DNA of 20,433 bases from CAYYYW01 sp964476245 (GTDB lineage Bacteria > Patescibacteriota > Microgenomatia > UBA1406 > HO2-37-13b). Location of the stretch: assembly GCA_964476245.1 (NCBI GenBank), contig CAYYYW010000019.1:1-20433 (forward strand), in the 5' to 3' direction. Numbering within the stretch: the first letter of the stretch is position 1; each line of letters starts with the position of its first letter. The notes below the pieces were generated by a model. The model saw nothing but the letters and a program-made list of their open reading frames with translations, did not search any database and was not told the DNA's origin. Shown here in pieces: positions 6,888-15,799 of this stretch. The position numbers and the translations under genes are program-made.

Positions 6888-6913
6888 TGGATTAATTATG
6901 TTAATATTATATT
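6888..6913. promoter_or_regulatory. Divergent promoter region, VanW gene / surface cluster
   Basis: Only 26 bp, almost all A/T, separate the two start codons. Minus-strand candidates are CATAAT (ending seven bases before the VanW ATG) and TATAAT further up; plus-strand candidates are TATTAT and TATATT. I cannot resolve -35 elements, so only the presence of overlapping divergent promoters is claimed. Confidence 0.45.
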
Positions 6914-8419
6914 ATGATGGACGATGATAAAGCAATTGAGGAAAATCCAATTTTTGAGACAGTCCCGGTTGATGATGTAAATCAAACTGATTTTCCGCCA
7001 TCAACAGAGGGCCAAGAAGTAATTACGCCTGAGGAAACTCCGGAAGAAATTACTCCCGAGCAAATTCCGGAAGAAACAATAGTTGATTCAATTCCTCCAG
7101 GAGAAGAACCACCGTCAATTTATGAAGAGAACAAAAACAAATATCTTTTTATTGGTTTAGGAGTCGTTTTCTTTGTTATCGTTTTAATTTTAATCATAAA
7201 ATTTTTGAGCGGATCGGGAAATAAACCCAAAAATATTTCATTAACCTATTGGGCTTTATGGGAAGAAAAAGAAGTTCTTGCTCCTTTAATTGCCGATTAT
7301 AAAAGAAAAAATCCTAAGATTGACATCAACTATATTAAAATGGATCCACAGGATTATCGCCAAAAACTTTTAAAGAGAGGCGAAGCCGGTAAGGGTCCGG
7401 ATATTTTCCGTTTTCACAATACCTGGCTTCCTTCTCTTAAGGAAGTGCTTGCTCCCTTACCCAAAAACATAATGAGCGACCAAGAGTTTGAAAAGACTTT
7501 TTATCCCGTGGCAAAAAATGATCTAAAAGCGGGTAATTTTTACTACGGGTTGCCTTGGGAGATTGATGGTTTAGTCTTGGTTTACAATGACAATTTGCTT
7601 AAAAGAGGGGGATTGGAAATTCCTCCAAAAACGTGGGAAGACATTGCTAATTACGCGACCAAACTATCGGTTAAAGATCAAAGCGGGAAAATCATCACGG
7701 CTGGAATTGCTTTAGGAACGGCCTCTAACATAGAGCATTTTTCTGATATTTTCGGGGTGATGCTTCTTCAAAATGGCGCCGATCTTAAAAATTTAACTTC
7801 CCCCGAGGCAATTGGAGCATTAGAGGCTTATCGGAAGTTTGCGGAACCACCGAATAATCTCTGGGATGAGAACATGCCTAATTCAATTGCGGCTTTCATT
7901 CAAGAAAAAGTGGCCATGATTATTATTCCCTCATGGGAAATATTAGTGATAAAACAAAATAACCCAGATATTAATTTTAAAGTAACCACCTTACCAATAG
8001 TGCATGAGGGCGGGACTCAAATTTCTTTAGCCAATTATTGGGTTGAGGGGGTGTCAAAGTTTAGTAAAAATCAATTAGAAGGTTGGAAGTTTTTGCGGTT
8101 TGTAGCAGAGAAAGACAATCTAACTAAGTGGTATGGCGAAATTGCTAAAACAAGGCCTTTCGGAGAACCGTATTCCCGAGTTGATTTAGCTTCAATGTTG
8201 GTGCAAAATGAGTATATAGGTCCAGTTATTCAACAAGCTAAATACATGAAAAGTTTACCGTTGGTTTGCCGAACTTCAGACAATGGTCTAAATGACGAAA
8301 TTATTAAATACTTAGAAAATGCTATTAACGCTACCATAAACGGCGTTTCTTATAAAGAAGCATTAGAAACGGCCCAGAAAGGGATAGAACAAGTTTATAA
8401 AAAATACGAAATAGAATAA
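6914..8419 (+). CDS. Transmembrane-anchored extracellular solute-binding protein (family 1)
   Basis: 501 residues. An acidic, Pro/Glu-rich cytoplasmic tail (about 1-75, with repeated EEITPEQIPEE-like units) precedes one transmembrane helix (about 77-98) and a type-1 periplasmic-binding-protein fold like that of maltose/oligosaccharide binders: ISLTYWALWEEKEVLAPLIADYKRKNP, the GPDIFRFHNTWLPSL stretch, YGLPWEIDGLVLVYN, and AFIQEKVAMIIIPSWE. There is no signal peptidase or lipobox site, so it stays attached by its N-terminal helix instead of a lipid. No ABC permease or ATPase gene lies in the window, so the transporter partner is unknown, or the protein only senses or binds glycans. Two adjacent ATGs (6914 and 6917) are possible starts. 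It is the first gene of the surface cluster; the next gene begins one base after its stop. Confidence 0.9.
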   Translation: MMDDDKAIEENPIFETVPVDDVNQTDFPPSTEGQEVITPEETPEEITPEQIPEETIVDSIPPGEEPPSIYEENKNKYLFIGLGVVFFVIVLILIIKFLSGSGNKPKNISLTYWALWEEKEVLAPLIADYKRKNPKIDINYIKMDPQDYRQKLLKRGEAGKGPDIFRFHNTWLPSLKEVLAPLPKNIMSDQEFEKTFYPVAKNDLKAGNFYYGLPWEIDGLVLVYNDNLLKRGGLEIPPKTWEDIANYATKLSVKDQSGKIITAGIALGTASNIEHFSDIFGVMLLQNGADLKNLTSPEAIGALEAYRKFAEPPNNLWDENMPNSIAAFIQEKVAMIIIPSWEILVIKQNNPDINFKVTTLPIVHEGGTQISLANYWVEGVSKFSKNQLEGWKFLRFVAEKDNLTKWYGEIAKTRPFGEPYSRVDLASMLVQNEYIGPVIQQAKYMKSLPLVCRTSDNGLNDEIIKYLENAINATINGVSYKEALETAQKGIEQVYKKYEIE

Positions 8420-8420
8420 A

Positions 8421-10490
8421 ATGAAAAATTTTTTATTTAATTTATTTCATAAAACTACAACAGGGAAAAAAGAGCACTATTTTGGCTTAATTTTAAAAGA
8501 GGAAGAGGGCTTGGGGATGTTGTTAGAGATTGATCAAGACCAAAAAAAAATAAAAAAAATCGACGAGAAAAAATTTGTTTATTCAAATTCTTGGGAACAA
8601 ATTATTGAAGATGTTGACGAGATTTTATACGAATTAGAGAACACAAACAAGACAAGAGTGGAGAAAGTGATATTTTTTCTATATTCTCACTTGGTCGATC
8701 AAAAGAGCAAAGAGATTAAAAAGCCCTATTTAGACAAAATTAAAAATTTGGCTAAAAAGCTTGAATTAAAACCTCTTGGGTTTATAGAACATCATGAAGC
8801 TTTAAGTCTTTATCTTAATCAAAAAGAAGAAGCACCTCTTACTTCGGTTATAGTCGAATTGGATAAATCGTCAGTGTCTCTGTTTATGTATAAGGGCGGA
8901 GCACTAATTTTTTGCGACTCAATCGCCAAAACTGAAGATTTAATTATTGATTTAGAAACGATATTTAACAAAACAAAGGGAGAAATTATTTTGCCCTCGC
9001 GTATTATTATTTTTAATTCGGGCGAATTGGAAGATGAATCAAATAAAATTATTAATCATCTCTGGAAAGAAGATTTATTTATTCAAATTCCAAGAGTAGA
9101 GGTTTTGAATTATGAAGAGTTGAAAGAAGCATTGCTTTTTAGTTTTTCTCAACAGGTCTTTAAAGAAGGAAAACCAAATATTATTGAGAAAAAAAAACAG
9201 GAAGAGAAGGATGTGCTTGGTTTTATGATAGGGAAAGACATAAGAGAAGCAGTAAAAGATCAATTCACAGAAGATAAGATAGTTGGCCCGAATTTTGTTT
9301 TACCCGCTACCTTCAAGTTGCCGGAGTTTTTTATTAAATTTAGATCAAGACCTCAAACGTCTTTTTTAGTCTTAATCGGCTTGGTTTTAATTTTGGCCTC
9401 AATTTTTAGCGTGTTATTTTATTTGCACAAGGCTTCTTTGGTTGTTTATTTTCAAGGAAAGAAAATAGAAAAAGAGTTAAACATTGTTGGATCTTTCAAA
9501 GTCTCTTCCCAAAAGAGTGAATTGCTGATAAAAAAAATTAGCGAGATTGTTGAAGAAGAAGATTCTTTAAATACAACAGGGAAGAAAACTATTGGCGAGA
9601 AAGCAAGAGGTGAGGTAACGATTTATAATTCAGGCCTAGCAGAAAAGGAGTTTAAAAAAGATACGGCGTTGACTGCTTCCAACGGAATTAAATTTTTTTT
9701 AGACGTTGACGTCAAAGTGGCTTCTGCATCTCAAAGCTTAACGAGCGATGGTAATTTATTAACGGTAACAGGTAAAACCAAAGCTAAGGTTACCGCTGAC
9801 GAGATCGGTCCTTTAGGCAACATTGATAAAAACGAAAAATTAAAGATCGATGATTTTGCTTTAAATTTGTTTTTTGCTTTGCCAAACGCTTCTTTTAGCG
9901 GTGGAAATAAGCAAGAGCTACAAACAGTTTCGAAAGAAGATATGAAAAAACTAAAAGATTTGCTTACGGAGAAGATTAAAAAAGCAGGAAATTCCATTGT
10001 TAAAAATAAACTAAAAGATGATCAAATAATAGAAAAACTGACCAAAACAGAAACGGTTGGTGAAAATTATTCTAAAGAGTTGGGAGAAGAAACAAAAAAT
10101 TTTTCTTTGAATATTAAGAGTAAGGTAACTTTTTATACTTTTAATAAAAACAACATGAAGCAAGTGATATTAAATTCTTTAAGCAGTTTAATTGACCCAA
10201 ATTACGTATTATCTCAAGACAATATTAATTATAGTCTGAAGAAAGCGGAAGAGAAAGACCAGAAAGTAGTCTTAACGACAGACATCTCTGCCAAAACGAT
10301 TGTTAAAATAGACAAAAAACAACTAATGAATGAGTTGATGGGTAAAAGTTTAAATGAACTAGAGAAACGAGTTAAAGAAAAATTTAAGGCCAAGGGGTAT
10401 GAAGTAAAAATAAAAACAAATCTTCCCTTTTTAAAATCCAGACTGCCCTTTTTTGAAAAAAACATAGATTTAGTCATAAAATCTTTGTAA
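8421..10490 (+). CDS. Membrane protein with actin-like N-terminus and baseplate-J-like C-terminus
   Basis: 689 residues in three parts. The cytoplasmic part (about 1-305) has features of an ASKHA/PilM-like fold: FGLILKEEEGLGMLLEID at the start, LTSVIVELDKSSVSLFMYKGG near the middle and PSRIIIFNSGELED later; this is a weak structural guess. One transmembrane helix lies at about 314-336. The outer part contains KARGEVTIYNSG, a strand-rich stretch and KVTADEIGPLGNIDKNEKLKI, which resemble the baseplate J/gp47-like domains often found in Patescibacteria membrane proteins. Lysine content is high throughout. It starts one base after the solute-binding protein stop without a Shine-Dalgarno sequence, suggesting coupling. 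Function unknown; an envelope scaffold or appendage role is an inference from context. Confidence 0.75.
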   Translation: MKNFLFNLFHKTTTGKKEHYFGLILKEEEGLGMLLEIDQDQKKIKKIDEKKFVYSNSWEQIIEDVDEILYELENTNKTRVEKVIFFLYSHLVDQKSKEIKKPYLDKIKNLAKKLELKPLGFIEHHEALSLYLNQKEEAPLTSVIVELDKSSVSLFMYKGGALIFCDSIAKTEDLIIDLETIFNKTKGEIILPSRIIIFNSGELEDESNKIINHLWKEDLFIQIPRVEVLNYEELKEALLFSFSQQVFKEGKPNIIEKKKQEEKDVLGFMIGKDIREAVKDQFTEDKIVGPNFVLPATFKLPEFFIKFRSRPQTSFLVLIGLVLILASIFSVLFYLHKASLVVYFQGKKIEKELNIVGSFKVSSQKSELLIKKISEIVEEEDSLNTTGKKTIGEKARGEVTIYNSGLAEKEFKKDTALTASNGIKFFLDVDVKVASASQSLTSDGNLLTVTGKTKAKVTADEIGPLGNIDKNEKLKIDDFALNLFFALPNASFSGGNKQELQTVSKEDMKKLKDLLTEKIKKAGNSIVKNKLKDDQIIEKLTKTETVGENYSKELGEETKNFSLNIKSKVTFYTFNKNNMKQVILNSLSSLIDPNYVLSQDNINYSLKKAEEKDQKVVLTTDISAKTIVKIDKKQLMNELMGKSLNELEKRVKEKFKAKGYEVKIKTNLPFLKSRLPFFEKNIDLVIKSL

Positions 10491-10512
10491 TTTAAAATTT
10501 AAAATTTTTAAC

Positions 10513-11247
10513 ATGGCTCTTTATTCCTATACCAAAGAAAAAGTTAAACCACAAAAAAGACTAATTAATTTTATTTCTTATAGCTCAATGATTGTTGGCT
10601 CATTTTTTTTATTTTGGTCTTTTTATCCAGTTATTTCTTTTGAAATTTATTCCTATTTCTTTATTAAAAACAGAATTTTTAGTCCCGTGCCCCATTCGGA
10701 AGTAGTTTCTTCGCTGGAGGCGGCTAATTCTATTTTAGGAACTTACAATATTCTTTCTTCCAACTTGTCCGATTATAGTAATGTTGGAGTTTGGTTTCCT
10801 TCAAAACCTCGGATAAAAAACGATAAGCTAAGAATCAAAGAATATACTTTATCTCTTCCTAAACTTAATATAAAGGACGCTAAGGTTATTGTCGATGGCG
10901 AAGATTTATCAAAAAATTTAGTCCATTATTTAGCTAAATCTCTTCCGGGGGAATATGGCAATGTGACTATTTTTGGTCATTCGACTATACCTCAATATTA
11001 CAACGTCAATGATTACAAAACAATTTTTACCTATCTTCACTCTTTGGATGAAGGTGATAAAATTTATGTAGAAGCTGATGGGGCGACTTACGAATATGAA
11101 GTTTATGAGATGTTTATCATCAAGCCTGACGAAATTTCAGTTCTTGATCAGCGATATGACAATGCTTATTTAACTTTGATTACCTGTGTCCCGCCGGGTA
11201 CTTATAAAGAAAGATTGGTAGTAAGGGCAAAATTAACAAAATTGTGA
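10513..11247 (+). CDS. Sortase family transpeptidase
   Basis: A 244-residue cysteine transpeptidase that would cleave a sorting signal and attach surface proteins outside the membrane. One N-terminal transmembrane helix (about 19-45) is followed by the sortase beta-barrel, with the catalytic triad visible: H156 in VTIFGHST, C225 in TLITC and R234 in YKERLVV. The TLxTC motif followed by PPGTYKERLVVRA is typical. Class assignment is uncertain (class D/E-like). I find no LPxTG-type sorting signal in the proteins of this window, so its substrates lie elsewhere. It is 22 bp after the baseplate-J-like gene and is probably in the same transcript. Confidence 0.93.
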   Translation: MALYSYTKEKVKPQKRLINFISYSSMIVGSFFLFWSFYPVISFEIYSYFFIKNRIFSPVPHSEVVSSLEAANSILGTYNILSSNLSDYSNVGVWFPSKPRIKNDKLRIKEYTLSLPKLNIKDAKVIVDGEDLSKNLVHYLAKSLPGEYGNVTIFGHSTIPQYYNVNDYKTIFTYLHSLDEGDKIYVEADGATYEYEVYEMFIIKPDEISVLDQRYDNAYLTLITCVPPGTYKERLVVRAKLTKL

Positions 11248-11267
11248 TTGAAACATCCTATAAAATA

Positions 11268-11276
11268 TGGTAAAAT
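11268..11276 (+). promoter_or_regulatory. Extended -10 candidate for the PBP gene
   Basis: TGG-TAAAAT is an extended -10 element 13 bases before the ATG at 11290. It supports an internal promoter for the PBP gene and the ATG as its start. The tract is AT-rich, so chance occurrence is possible. Confidence 0.4.
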
Positions 11277-11289
11277 CCAGGCACAATCG

Positions 11290-13647
11290 ATGCCCAAATC
11301 ACAAAAAGAAAAACACTATTTAGTCTTCTTTGTTAGGCCTTTTTCACAGGCTATTTTTTATATTGTCCTTTTTTTAATCTTTATTGGTGACAAAGCAAGA
11401 TGGTTCTTAAAGATCTTTCTTAGTGTTTTTAGAAAACTATTTAAATACTTTAGTAATTTATTATCTGGTTATTACAACAGTCTAAAATCCACATCGCAGT
11501 TTTTAAGAAGAATTAAGTTGTCTTTTTTAAGCGGGACAGATCGCCTACGTTCAAGATTATTTATAACGCTTCGGCCCATAACATTACCAAAAATATTTCT
11601 CCCAAAAATTCAAACACCTCAGATTAAGTTGACCAGGCCTTCTTTCCCACAATTTTTGCTCTTGAAAGTAAAATATTTTGTTTTGGGAGTGATATTGAGT
11701 ATTTTGATAATTTTAGTGTACCAAGGTTATCAATCCATTCGTTCCTTGCCCGATCCTCATCTGATTGGAATAGTTAATTATCCAGTTTCCAGTAAATTAT
11801 TTGACAGGAACGGTAAGCTATTGTTTGAAATTTATCGTGAACAAAATAGAACGCCGATAAAACTTAAAGAATTGCCCGATTATGTTTTGGAAGCGACACT
11901 GGCGATAGAAGACAAAGATTTTTATAAACATAACGGAGTCTCTTTTTATGGAGGAATACTCCGCGCCGTAAAAGATATGTGGTTAACAAAAACGCTTCAA
12001 GGAGGCTCAACCATTACTCAACAGTTGGTAAAATCAGCTCTTTTAACTCCTGAGCGAACAATTCAGCGCAAAATAAAAGAAATAATCCTAGCTTTATGGA
12101 CTGAGAGGATTTTTACCAAGGACAAGATTTTAGAGATGTATCTAAACCAGGTTCCCTATGGTGGGTCTGCCTATGGGATTGAAGAAGCGGCTCAAAATTA
12201 TTTTGACAAACAGGCTAAGGAGCTAACTCTAAATGAAGCGGCTTTTTTAGCCGGACTTCCCCAAGCGCCTAGTCTTTATTCTCCTTATGTTAATCCTGAG
12301 TTAGCCAGGCAGAGACGCAATGAAGTATTCAAAAATATGTACGAACAAAAATATGTTTCTTCTGAACAATACCAGCAGGAAACAAAAGCTCCTTTGACAA
12401 TTCGACCACCTCAACAACCAATTAAAGCGCCCCACTTTGTTTTTTATATTAAATCTATTTTAGAGCAAAAATATGGAATGTGGCAGGTTGAGAACGGTGG
12501 ATTACGGATAATCACCTCGCTTGATTTAGATCTTCAGGCAAAAACAGAGCAGATATTAAAAGAAGAATTAGAAAAAATAAAAAACCTTAATGTCACCAAT
12601 GGCGCTGTTTTAGTTACGGCTCCTTTTAGCGGAGAAATTTTAGCCATGGTGGGCTCAAAAAACTATTTTGCTCTTCCTTCCGGTGCTTTTAACGTAACAA
12701 CAGCGTTACGGCAACCCGGATCAGCCATCAAACCTTTAATGTACTCTCTTGCTCTAGAAAACGGTTATACGGCCGCGACAATAATTGATGATTCACCAGT
12801 AGTTTTTAATATTTTAGGATCGCAACCTTATCGTCCGATAAATTATGATAATAGTTTTCATGGAAAACTGCCTCTTCGCTATGTTTTGGCCAATTCTTAT
12901 AATGTTCCGGCCGTTAAGACTCTTTATACCTTGGGGGTTGATAATTTTATTAAACACGCTCAAAAAATGGGTATTACTACCTGGACACAGCCGGAAAGAT
13001 ATGGGTTGTCTTTAACCTTGGGAGGAGGAGAGGTAAAAATGATTGATATGGCGGTTGCTTTTGGCACCTTAGCCAATCAAGGCGACAAAGTTGATCTTAA
13101 TCCGATATTAAAAATATCCGACTACCGCAATAATTTAATTTTTCAACTTAACAAAGCTGAACAAAACAAAGTAATTAGTAAAGAAATCGCCTTTATCATT
13201 TCTGACATTTTATCTGATAATTTTGCCAGACGATTTTCCTTTGGCGTAAGTTCGTTTTTAGAGATACCGGGATTTAAAGTCGCAGTTAAAACAGGAACAA
13301 CCAATGATAAAAAAGATAACTGGACCTTAGGTTATACGCCTCAGTTTTTAACCGCTGTTTGGGTGGGAAACAATGACAGTTCACCCATGCATCCTTATCT
13401 TACTTCCGGTATTACGGGCGCGGCCCCCATTTGGAATAGGGTAATGAGTTATGTTCTACAGCTGAAAAATAACGAACAGTTAACTTTTATTTCGCCTCCT
13501 GAAGTTGAGTTTAAAGAACCAGAGGGAATCATTAAAAAAAATTGTTATTTTGGAAGAGCAGAATATTTTGTAAAAGGGACAGAAAACACAGCCAGTTGTC
13601 GAGAAAGTTTGTTTAAGGCCAGTCCTACTCCATCAGTTTCAGAATAA
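11290..13647 (+). CDS. Class A penicillin-binding protein (transglycosylase/transpeptidase)
   Basis: Bifunctional peptidoglycan synthase of the PBP1A type, 785 residues from the ATG at 11290. Two hydrophobic segments lie before the catalytic part (about 10-35 and 128-150), separated by a basic, proline-containing region. The glycosyltransferase-51 domain shows IEDKDFYKHNG (catalytic E207), GGSTITQQLVK and LYLNQVPYG-like blocks. The transpeptidase domain has the SxxK motif (S478, K481), SYN (536-538) and KTGT (667-670). The reading frame opens at a TTG (11248) directly after the sortase stop, but that would add 14 residues; the ATG with MPKSQKEKH and the promoter just upstream are better supported. 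It closes the surface cluster; the neighbouring gene at 13683 is convergent, with 35 bp between and no clear terminator. Confidence 0.96.
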   Translation: MPKSQKEKHYLVFFVRPFSQAIFYIVLFLIFIGDKARWFLKIFLSVFRKLFKYFSNLLSGYYNSLKSTSQFLRRIKLSFLSGTDRLRSRLFITLRPITLPKIFLPKIQTPQIKLTRPSFPQFLLLKVKYFVLGVILSILIILVYQGYQSIRSLPDPHLIGIVNYPVSSKLFDRNGKLLFEIYREQNRTPIKLKELPDYVLEATLAIEDKDFYKHNGVSFYGGILRAVKDMWLTKTLQGGSTITQQLVKSALLTPERTIQRKIKEIILALWTERIFTKDKILEMYLNQVPYGGSAYGIEEAAQNYFDKQAKELTLNEAAFLAGLPQAPSLYSPYVNPELARQRRNEVFKNMYEQKYVSSEQYQQETKAPLTIRPPQQPIKAPHFVFYIKSILEQKYGMWQVENGGLRIITSLDLDLQAKTEQILKEELEKIKNLNVTNGAVLVTAPFSGEILAMVGSKNYFALPSGAFNVTTALRQPGSAIKPLMYSLALENGYTAATIIDDSPVVFNILGSQPYRPINYDNSFHGKLPLRYVLANSYNVPAVKTLYTLGVDNFIKHAQKMGITTWTQPERYGLSLTLGGGEVKMIDMAVAFGTLANQGDKVDLNPILKISDYRNNLIFQLNKAEQNKVISKEIAFIISDILSDNFARRFSFGVSSFLEIPGFKVAVKTGTTNDKKDNWTLGYTPQFLTAVWVGNNDSSPMHPYLTSGITGAAPIWNRVMSYVLQLKNNEQLTFISPPEVEFKEPEGIIKKNCYFGRAEYFVKGTENTASCRESLFKASPTPSVSE

Positions 13648-13682
13648 TTTCTTCACTTTGTTACTTCGAGGAGTTTTGTTCT

Positions 13683-14414
13683 TTAGGGCTTGGGGGTAGC
13701 TGGGTTTGTAAAATATTCCTGGGGGATAATCAGGGTGCGTAGGGCAGGGGCGCGGGTGAATTTTTCCTCGGCTGGTTTTTTAAAAACGAAATGAATGCTG
13801 TCGCCTTCTTTAATTTTGCTAAATCCAGCCTTATTTATGTTTAGGGTTTTAATGTCCAAAATTAATTGTTTAGAGGTTAATTCAAAATCTAAAATATATT
13901 CATCTTTTTCCGCGGTTATTACTTTAATCGAATAGTCAATCTTATTAACTTCAGTAATTTTTCCTGAACCAACAATGTATTGCTGATCTTTATAAATATA
14001 ATTGGCGTTTACAGAATTTTCAACCGGAGTGCCAGCGACAATAATAAAATCATTTTTTATCAAATCTTCAAACTTGATTTCTTTTTGAGAATTATTAATA
14101 ATTGAATATGTTTTTGTTAGAGTTTCGTCTGTCACAACGTTATATAAATTCTCATCTGATTTTAGTTCGAGACTTCCCCCTTCTTTTTTATTGATTAAAC
14201 CGCTGATAACTTTTTTATTTTGTTTTTGCAGTTCGGCTACTTTAGTGGCGATTTTGTCTTTAAGAGCTTTTACACTTTCATCAATAACCGTACTTGACGA
14301 AGAAGAAACGGGATTGTTTGTTTGAGCGATGACAAAAAATAAGTTTTGAATGGGTATAATCACTAATCCAATAAACAGAAAACTAATTGTGGTCATCAAG
14401 ATTCTATTCTTCAT
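13683..14414 (-). CDS. Membrane-anchored or secreted protein of unknown function
   Basis: 243 residues that I do not recognise with confidence. A hydrophobic N-terminal segment (about 8-31) is a signal peptide or anchor, so the bulk is outside the cell. A short Ser-rich linker and a heptad-like stretch (about 45-70, VKALKDKIATKVAELQKQ) follow, then a beta-strand-rich region with alternating short repeats (VISGLINKKEGGSLELKS, VGSGKITEVNKIDYSIKV) that suggest small OB-like barrels of the DUF5666 kind. It ends in a threonine/proline tail. It is two bases downstream of the preceding minus-strand gene and probably cotranscribed with it. Confidence 0.7.
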   Translation of the reverse strand: MKNRILMTTISFLFIGLVIIPIQNLFFVIAQTNNPVSSSSSTVIDESVKALKDKIATKVAELQKQNKKVISGLINKKEGGSLELKSDENLYNVVTDETLTKTYSIINNSQKEIKFEDLIKNDFIIVAGTPVENSVNANYIYKDQQYIVGSGKITEVNKIDYSIKVITAEKDEYILDFELTSKQLILDIKTLNINKAGFSKIKEGDSIHFVFKKPAEEKFTRAPALRTLIIPQEYFTNPATPKP

Positions 14415-14416
14415 TT

Positions 14417-14839
14417 TTATTCTCTTAAATAATAAATTTTTAAAGCTTTTTCATCAATATTTTTATCTTTGTAGCTCGTAATTTTAATCAAATTTTCACC
14501 TAAAGAGAGAGGGAATTCGGTAGAAAAGTTAATGTCGGCCGCCTTTATGGCTTTTTCGGCAGTGGAAGATTGAACAATAATTAAAGAATTTTTTTCCGAT
14601 TTACCCTTAATTAGGATGCTATTTTTACTGACAAGGGAACCATTTATCGGTTGAAGAATCTCTAATGTTTGGATTTTTGGTTGAGGAGGAGGCAGAGTTG
14701 GTGTTGTTTTGGGGGCAATTATCTTTTTTTGCTTAATAATTTTCTCTTTGGCGGTGAAAGTTAGAAACAAAGCAATAACAATACCGAAGGAAACTCCCAA
14801 AATTATAGCGGTCATTGTTTCTTTTTTCATATCTCCCAT
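14417..14839 (-). CDS. Small membrane-anchored protein with Ig-like domain
   Basis: About 140 residues: a transmembrane helix near the N-terminus (AIILGVSFGIVIALFLTFTA), a Lys/Pro linker, then one beta-sandwich-like domain (LQPINGSLVSKNSILIKGKS through LGENLIKITSYKDKN) resembling the bacterial Ig-like/glucodextranase-B domains found on surface proteins. Function unknown. The frame opens at a TTG next to the nnrD stop (14866), but MGDMKKETM from the ATG at 14839, or the ATG at 14830, is more natural; no good Shine-Dalgarno sequence decides. It is the middle gene of a minus-strand trio with nnrD and the protein at 13683. Confidence 0.72.
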   Translation of the reverse strand: MGDMKKETMTAIILGVSFGIVIALFLTFTAKEKIIKQKKIIAPKTTPTLPPPQPKIQTLEILQPINGSLVSKNSILIKGKSEKNSLIIVQSSTAEKAIKAADINFSTEFPLSLGENLIKITSYKDKNIDEKALKIYYLRE

Positions 14840-14866
14840 GTTAATAGAATTAATAATGAAAGTCAA

Positions 14867-15763
14867 TCAAGAGTTAAAAATTATTTTCATCGTCTTGGGG
14901 ATCTGATAAACTAAATCACTGGCGTTATACCAAAAGCTTGATTTTTCAAATAATTCCTCGGCTGATTTTTTGAGGAGAAAGGAAGCAGTTATGGCCGAAA
15001 CCAATTGACTGTTTTTTGCATTTAAAGCAGAAATAAGTCCGGCAAGGATATCTCCTGTTCCGCCTTTGGTTAAGCCGGCGTTGCCACCTTTAATTTCAAA
15101 AACTTCTTGGCCATCAGAAATAATATCGTTTACCGCCTTAACAAGAATAATAGCGTGGTATTTTTTGGCTACTTGTTTGACGATGTTTTTCTTATGTAGC
15201 ATGTTTAAATTCTTAATGTCAATATTAAAAAGTGTTTGAAACTCGACCTGATGAGGTGTTAAAATTGGTTTTTCTTTGAGTTTTAACAACCAGCTCTTTT
15301 CCATCATCTGCAAAGCTCCGGCATCAAAGACAAATTTTTTCTTTGGAAAATTTTCTATCAAATATTTAATTAAATAGTAAGTATAACTTGGCTCATGTTT
15401 AATCTTTAAGATTTCTAATAACTTTGGACTTACTTCTCCCCTCACCATTCCTGGCCCAGCAAGAATACAGTCGTCTTCTTTTACATATTGCTCCAAATCT
15501 TTTTGTTTAACCACAATACCGTCAACGAACTTAGACTTAAGGTTGATAAAAACTTGTTCGTTTTCTTTTGTTGAAGCGTAGTGAACAATATCAACGATTC
15601 GGGAAGCAATGGCGGCCGACCAAATAGAGGCGGCATGAAATAAGGAAGAGCCGCCGATAATTAAAAGTTTGCCATTTTGACCCTTATAAGAACGAGGTTT
15701 GGGAAGACTTAATTGTTTAAGAAATGGTTTTATAGTTTTAAGGTCAGAGGTTTTGATTAACAT
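14867..15763 (-). CDS. nnrD: ADP/ATP-dependent NAD(P)H-hydrate dehydratase
   Basis: Repairs hydrated NADH and NADPH by ATP- or ADP-dependent dehydration, a housekeeping metabolite-repair step. The 298-residue protein is a stand-alone YjeF C-terminal domain of ribokinase-like fold: GKLLIIGGSSLFHAA at 31-45, LAGPGM (101-106), VFDAGALQ, the TPHQVEF variant of TPHxxE (169-175) and GGTGDILAGL with the catalytic Asp at 238. The usual fused or partner epimerase (NnrE) is not in the window. A -10 box (TAAAAT) ends six bases before the ATG, predicting a leaderless mRNA. It diverges from alaS with 16 bp between starts and leads a minus-strand trio. Confidence 0.92.
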   Translation of the reverse strand: MLIKTSDLKTIKPFLKQLSLPKPRSYKGQNGKLLIIGGSSLFHAASIWSAAIASRIVDIVHYASTKENEQVFINLKSKFVDGIVVKQKDLEQYVKEDDCILAGPGMVRGEVSPKLLEILKIKHEPSYTYYLIKYLIENFPKKKFVFDAGALQMMEKSWLLKLKEKPILTPHQVEFQTLFNIDIKNLNMLHKKNIVKQVAKKYHAIILVKAVNDIISDGQEVFEIKGGNAGLTKGGTGDILAGLISALNAKNSQLVSAITASFLLKKSAEELFEKSSFWYNASDLVYQIPKTMKIIFNS

Positions 15764-15771
15764 GATATAAT
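15763..15771 (+). promoter_or_regulatory. alaS extended -10 promoter
   Basis: TGA-TATAAT is an extended -10 element; eight bases separate it from the ATG at 15780, so the mRNA would have at most one or two untranslated bases. It overlaps the start codon and upstream region of nnrD on the other strand. Confidence 0.6.
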
Positions 15772-15799
15772 TTTACATTATGTCTTTAACTCATTTCAA
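15770..15799 (-). promoter_or_regulatory. nnrD promoter (leaderless)
   Basis: On the minus strand TTGAAA (15799-15794), an 18-bp spacer and TAAAAT (15775-15770) lie with six bases before the ATG at 15763. The promoter reaches into the first codons of alaS, so the two divergent genes cannot be transcribed from fully separate sites. Confidence 0.6.

Noticed and set aside
9075..10477. Small minus-strand reading frames opposite the baseplate-J-like gene
   Set aside because: Their Phe-rich translations are the antisense of Lys-rich sequence; nothing supports them.
11248..11289. TTG start for the PBP directly after the sortase stop
   Set aside because: It would place coding sequence over a plausible extended -10, lacks a Shine-Dalgarno sequence, and a good ATG follows 42 bases later.
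13648..13682. Bidirectional terminator between the PBP gene and the convergent unknown gene
   Set aside because: Only very short, weak complementary stretches occur here; no stem with a T-run can be drawn for either strand.
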